Assembly (NCBI GenBank): GCA_902168085.1
Contig: CABHOP010000056.1
Coordinates: 1-64,000, forward strand
DNA from: an uncultured Bacteroides sp.
GTDB lineage: Bacteria; Bacteroidota; Bacteroidia; Chitinophagales; Chitinophagaceae
Direction: 5' to 3'
DNA: 64,000 nt
Part shown: positions 60,303-64,000 of the stretch, one piece after another
Layout of the letters: the number at the start of each line of letters is the position of its first letter
Numbering within the stretch: the stretch's first letter is position 1
Notes under the pieces: generated by a model
What the model was told of the DNA's origin: nothing
Seen by the model: only the letters and a program-made list of their open reading frames with translations
Databases searched by the model: none
Translations under genes and position numbers: made by a program

Positions 60303-63300
60303 GTGGAGAAAATCAGACAGGTAAAATTGAGCCCTAAGCATAAGTTATTATATATAATCTTAATGGCTATTGCCTTTATAGGCAATGGCAATCTTTTTGC
60401 CCAAAAAGTAAATAAGGATAGCCTTGCCCAGGTGCAGAAGCAGCAGGAAGCCCTGCGCAAAGCCCAGCAAGCCAGCCGCGATAGTGCTGCCAAGGCAAGG
60501 CAGCGGGCATTGGAACAGACGCGTGCAGAACAAAAGCGCAAAACAGACAGCGCCACAGCCGCCCGCAAAAAAATTAGTGAAGAGCTGGCAAAAGTGAGGA
60601 AACGCCGTACCGATAGCCTGGCCCGCATTCGCAAATACAAGGAAAGCAAAAAATATCAGGATAGTGTAGCCCGCGTGCGTAAGCAAAAAGTAGAGGCATT
60701 GCAGGCGGCACGTAAAGCAAAGACTGACAGTGCTACTGCTGCGCGGAAGAAAATAGCTGATAGTACAATAGCTGCCCGCAAGGTGATAACAGACAGCATC
60801 AAAGCCAGGCAAAAGAAACGCACCGATAGCCTGGCACGCATACGTAAGTACAAGGAGAGCAAACGCTACCGGGACAGCGTGACGGTGGTGAAAAAAATGA
60901 AGCTGGACAGTGCGCAGGCCATTAGGAAAGCCCGCACCGATAGTATGACCGCATCGCGCAAGAAAGTAGCCGATAGCCTGAAAGCCATACGTAAAGCTAA
61001 AACGGATAGCCTGACTGCTATGCGCAAAGCGAAAACCGACAGCTTGGCGGCTCAAAAAAAGCTTAGAGCAGACTCCCTGGCCAAGAAAAAAGAGAAGCGC
61101 GAAAAAGACCAGAAAGTGCGCCAAAAGGATAAAGAAAACAGGCAGCAACTGGCCTTCGAGCTGAAGCTGAAGAAAAAGAGATCGGCATATAGTAATGAAA
61201 AGATGCTGAAAAAACGGTGGGGCATACCGCGGCAGTTAGTGCAAAATACCTTTACCCGGTACAACTATTACTTCAATGCAGACCGTAAAATGGACGAAGC
61301 ACTGGAGAATATGCAAAGGGCCAGGAAGGATAACTATGACCAGATGATCGAGTTATTCCCCTTCAACCCCGACCGGGATTCCTCCCTGCTATCGGCAGAT
61401 ATGGATAGTATCATACAGAAGGTATCGGTAGGTATACAGATACATGACCCGCGTACCAAATGGGGCGACGACCTGTACCTGCTGTTAGGACAAGCTTATT
61501 TTTACAAAGGGAAATATAACGAAGCTGGTATTGCCTTCCGCTATATATTGAGCCTGAAGGATAAAAAGAGAAAGAAAAGCTCATCTTCATCTTATGCAAC
61601 ATCAAAATCGAAAGGGGCACCAACATTATTGCAAAAAGACAAGCAGGGTGCGCTTGACTTCCTGAAACACCGGTCGGTGCATAATGAGGCGGTGTTATGG
61701 CTGGCACGGACATTCACCCAGTCGAAACAGGAGGGCAATGCGGAATCGGTGCTGGACCTGGTGGAAACCGACCCGAACTTCCCCGATGCATTGAAGGGGC
61801 GATTGGCGCTGGAAAAGTCATTCATTTACCTGGGTCAGAAAGACTATGCAGCAGCCTCCAAACAACTGGGCGTAGTGGCACAGGATAAAAACCTGCCCGA
61901 CTGGGTACGTATGCGTGCAGGTTTCATCAACGGGCAGATACAGCAGAACAGGGGAGAATATGTAGCATCGGCCGCCAGCTTTAAACAGGTGACAGACCTG
62001 AACCCTAAAATAGACATGGACTTTTATGCGAAGAAGAACATGGCCTATAGCCTGATGCTTGCCGGCGGCGACCAGCAGGAAGCCGTAGCTTCTTTAAAGC
62101 GCATACTGAATGATGGTAAATACTCCCCTTATTATGAGCAGGTGTATTATGTACTGGGCCGCTTATCTTCCAATAGCGGTAAAGATGATGAAGCGATAGG
62201 CTACCTGAAAGAAGGTTTGCAATCGGCTAAAGTAACCCCTAAGCAAAAAGCACAATCCTATGCAGCGCTGGGGGGCATCTATTATAAAGCAGGTAATTAT
62301 GTAGAGTCGAAAGCGGCTTATGATAGTGCAGCGATACTGGCATCGCACCTGCCGCCAAGCGATAGCGGCATGATAGTGGCCATAAAACGCAGCCAGGCTT
62401 TAGGCAAAGTAACTGCACCCATTAGCATCATCCGCACACAGGATAGTTTACTGGCACTGGCACAACTGACGGAAAAGGAACAGCGTACGGCAGTGCGTAA
62501 ATATATACGTAGCCTGGAACAAAGAAGGGCTGACAGCATTTTTCAGGCAGAGAATGCGGGGCTGAATGCAGCTATGCAAAACAGCACGGCTGGGAACCCG
62601 GCATCAAATAACCCGTATGCCAACTGGTATTTTGCCAACCCTGCATTGATGCAGAAAGGGCAGAATGATTTTAAAAGTAAATGGAACAACAGGCCATTGG
62701 CCGACAACTGGCGCCGCAGTGCTGCCGGAGGCTTTGCCAGCAACCAGGGCAATAACAGCAATAAACAACAAACGGAGGACGAAAGCCCGGAACTGGACGA
62801 AAACGGCTTGCCAACAGAAGAAAGCCTGCTGGCTGCCATACCTGTGCAGCCCGAACGCCAGGCGGTAGCTGTAGCCCTGATACAGAAAGCCCATATGGAC
62901 CTTGCCAATGCTTACGTGCGCGAACTGGAAGATTATCCACCCGCAACCCGTACGCTCGATACGCTGGACAAGCGTTATGCAGACCATCAATATTTAGCAG
63001 AAGGCCTGTACCTGAGATACCTGGTAGCTATGCGCCAGAATAAACTTCCGGAATCACAAGCATATGCCGACCGTATATTGCAGCAGTATGGCAATACCCG
63101 ATGGGCCGACCTGGTTCGCCCTTCCGAAGGGCCTTCAGAAGCACAGGCAGTAAGTAATACAGAACTTGCCGCTTATTATGATGAAACCTACGGTATGCTT
63201 ATTGCGCGCGATTATGAAGGTGCATTAGCAAGGGTGATACAAGGCCAGCGACAATACAAGGAAACAAACTACGCAAAGCGCTTCCGTATAATGGAAGGTA

Positions 63301-64000
63301 TAGCCCGGGCAGGCCTTGGTAATTATGACGCGGCAGACACCATACTACAGGATTTCCTGAAACAGTACCCAACTGATTCACTGAAGCCCTGGGCAGATGC
63401 AGTATTGGCATATATTCAGAAAAACAAGCCTGCAGCGCCACCTGCACCTTCCGTTGCACCTGCTAACGGTGCAGCACCGCCACCACCGGCAAGCGGTGCC
63501 CCAGCCCCTGCAAGCTCTACTGTGCCTACAAATGCCAGTGCTACAGGTGCCGTGCCACCACCATCGCCTCCGCCATCTACTGCTTCTTCAGCAGCGCCTG
63601 TTACGGGCACTACAGGTGCAGAGCAGGTAGCCAAAACATATACGTATGCTCCTAACGAAGAGCATTATGCTTTGTTCGTATTCGGGGCCATGGAAGCGAG
63701 GGCCATGGGAGTAAAATCCGCACTTGCTGATTTTAATAAATTCAAGTTCAGTAGCCTGAACCTCACCAGCACATCGGAAGTGCTGAAAGCAGACCAGGGG
63801 GTTATTGTAACACGCAGCTTTAAAAATGCATCGGAAGCTAAAATATACCTGAATATGCTGCGCAGTACAGCCCAGGTTTTCAGGGAATACAAACCGGGTG
63901 AATACCAGTTGGTTTTGATTTCGGCAAATAACTACCGTAAGATGGCTGCTGATAAAGATATCAAGCCGTACCTGCAATTCTACAACACAAAATATAAGTA
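60303..64000 (+). CDS. PorW/SprE-like T9SS component with DS-repeat N-terminus (reaches window edge)
   Basis: An open frame of 1,232 codons runs to the window end; bases 63999-64000 are TA, so the stop probably lies at the edge. The GTG at 60303 gives a signal peptide (L-L-Y-I-I-L-M-A-I-A-F, cleavage near N-L-F-A-Q); TTG at 60327 and ATG at 60363 are alternatives. Residues ~40-290 are a charged helical region with repeated K-T-D-S-x-x-A-x-R-K units. A TPR region follows (R-Y-N-Y-Y-F-N-A-D, G-D-D-L-Y-L-L-L-G-Q-A-Y), then F-K-S-K-W-N-N-R-P-L-A-D-N-W-R-R and a typical SprE-like end (Y-L-Q-F-Y-N). PorW/SprE belongs to the type IX secretion machine. A Pro/Ala-rich linker lies near 63,430-63,600. 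Confidence 0.8.
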   Translation, partial: MEKIRQVKLSPKHKLLYIILMAIAFIGNGNLFAQKVNKDSLAQVQKQQEALRKAQQASRDSAAKARQRALEQTRAEQKRKTDSATAARKKISEELAKVRKRRTDSLARIRKYKESKKYQDSVARVRKQKVEALQAARKAKTDSATAARKKIADSTIAARKVITDSIKARQKKRTDSLARIRKYKESKRYRDSVTVVKKMKLDSAQAIRKARTDSMTASRKKVADSLKAIRKAKTDSLTAMRKAKTDSLAAQKKLRADSLAKKKEKREKDQKVRQKDKENRQQLAFELKLKKKRSAYSNEKMLKKRWGIPRQLVQNTFTRYNYYFNADRKMDEALENMQRARKDNYDQMIELFPFNPDRDSSLLSADMDSIIQKVSVGIQIHDPRTKWGDDLYLLLGQAYFYKGKYNEAGIAFRYILSLKDKKRKKSSSSSYATSKSKGAPTLLQKDKQGALDFLKHRSVHNEAVLWLARTFTQSKQEGNAESVLDLVETDPNFPDALKGRLALEKSFIYLGQKDYAAASKQLGVVAQDKNLPDWVRMRAGFINGQIQQNRGEYVASAASFKQVTDLNPKIDMDFYAKKNMAYSLMLAGGDQQEAVASLKRILNDGKYSPYYEQVYYVLGRLSSNSGKDDEAIGYLKEGLQSAKVTPKQKAQSYAALGGIYYKAGNYVESKAAYDSAAILASHLPPSDSGMIVAIKRSQALGKVTAPISIIRTQDSLLALAQLTEKEQRTAVRKYIRSLEQRRADSIFQAENAGLNAAMQNSTAGNPASNNPYANWYFANPALMQKGQNDFKSKWNNRPLADNWRRSAAGGFASNQGNNSNKQQTEDESPELDENGLPTEESLLAAIPVQPERQAVAVALIQKAHMDLANAYVRELEDYPPATRTLDTLDKRYADHQYLAEGLYLRYLVAMRQNKLPESQAYADRILQQYGNTRWADLVRPSEGPSEAQAVSNTELAAYYDETYGMLIARDYEGALARVIQGQRQYKETNYAKRFRIMEGIARAGLGNYDAADTILQDFLKQYPTDSLKPWADAVLAYIQKNKPAAPPAPSVAPANGAAPPPPASGAPAPASSTVPTNASATGAVPPPSPPPSTASSAAPVTGTTGAEQVAKTYTYAPNEEHYALFVFGAMEARAMGVKSALADFNKFKFSSLNLTSTSEVLKADQGVIVTRSFKNASEAKIYLNMLRSTAQVFREYKPGEYQLVLISANNYRKMAADKDIKPYLQFYNTKYK
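60540..61080 (+). repeat. imperfect K-T-D-S-x-x-A-x-R-K repeats in the PorW/SprE-like gene
   Basis: The unit K/R-T-D-S-(A/L)-x-A-x-R-K recurs many times. Longer copies are seen for K-T-D-S-A-T-A-A-R-K-K starting at 60540 and 60720 (180 nt apart) and for R-T-D-S-L-A-R-I-R-K-Y-K-E-S-K starting at 60606 and 60819 (213 nt apart), so the array grew by uneven duplications. Confidence 0.75.

Noticed and set aside
60360-61148. Minus-strand open frame (262 codons) opposite the DS-repeat region
   Set aside because: It mirrors the plus-strand repeats, has a composition of Phe, Leu and Cys typical of antisense frames, and the plus-strand frame is continuous with the PorW/SprE-like protein.

Overview
The window looks like one end of a draft-assembly contig from a Bacteroidota bacterium, most likely close to the Chitinophagaceae. 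Signs of this are a protein with a type IX secretion (T9SS) C-terminal sorting domain, a PorW/SprE-type T9SS component, recurrent TAnnTTTG promoter boxes instead of E. coli-like -10 boxes, few Shine-Dalgarno sequences, and Bacteroidota-style families (DUF3857 transglutaminases, S9 and M13 peptidases, DUF1573, a UbiA-like prenyltransferase). The first 57 bases are not genomic: they are an Illumina Nextera i5 adapter with its index.

Layout. 58-8.1 kb: an AT-rich AbiV-like HEPN gene, a MerR regulator, clpP, a T9SS cargo protein, a PolX/PHP protein whose polymerase site is degenerate, cmk and an M20 dipeptidase. 8.2-10.6 kb: queA and the heptose genes gmhA and gmhB. 10.6-14.5 kb: the alpha operon (infA-rpmJ-rpsM-rpsK-rpsD-rpoA-rplQ) with two structured intergenic regions. 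14.5-31.6 kb: mixed housekeeping genes: thioesterase, RHH/SPFH pair, holB, PAS histidine kinase, RicT-like PSP1 protein with a Pro/Gln repeat tail, porin, recQ, macro domain plus folK, M23 peptidase, methyltransferase, sppA and a fasciclin protein. 31.6-37 kb: sdaA and two tandem DUF3857 proteins.

37.0-45.0 kb is the most interesting region. It is an inner-core lipopolysaccharide block with waaA, then kdnA-kdnB-kdsA, a transaldolase/CBS fusion, a kdsC-like phosphatase and kdsB. Together these predict synthesis, 8-amination, activation and transfer of Kdo (Kdo8N). Arabinose-5-phosphate is normally supplied by KdsD (SIS domain plus two CBS domains). Here its slot holds a fructose-6-phosphate-aldolase-like domain joined to KdsD-type CBS domains, which may be an undescribed route to arabinose-5-phosphate or a regulator of the pathway.

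45-64 kb: a membrane protein, a secreted hydrolase, an S9 peptidase, the dapB/UbiA/DUF1573 operon, pepT, marC, a GT39-type transferase, an M13 peptidase, a four-gene operon containing an AtpZ-like protein and a SprT-like protein, and finally a 1,232-codon PorW/SprE-like T9SS protein that reaches the window edge. Two genes appear broken: one by an in-frame amber codon (38.3-39.1 kb) and one by a one-base frameshift (48.9-49.5 kb). No rRNA, tRNA, CRISPR array, insertion sequence or prophage was recognised.
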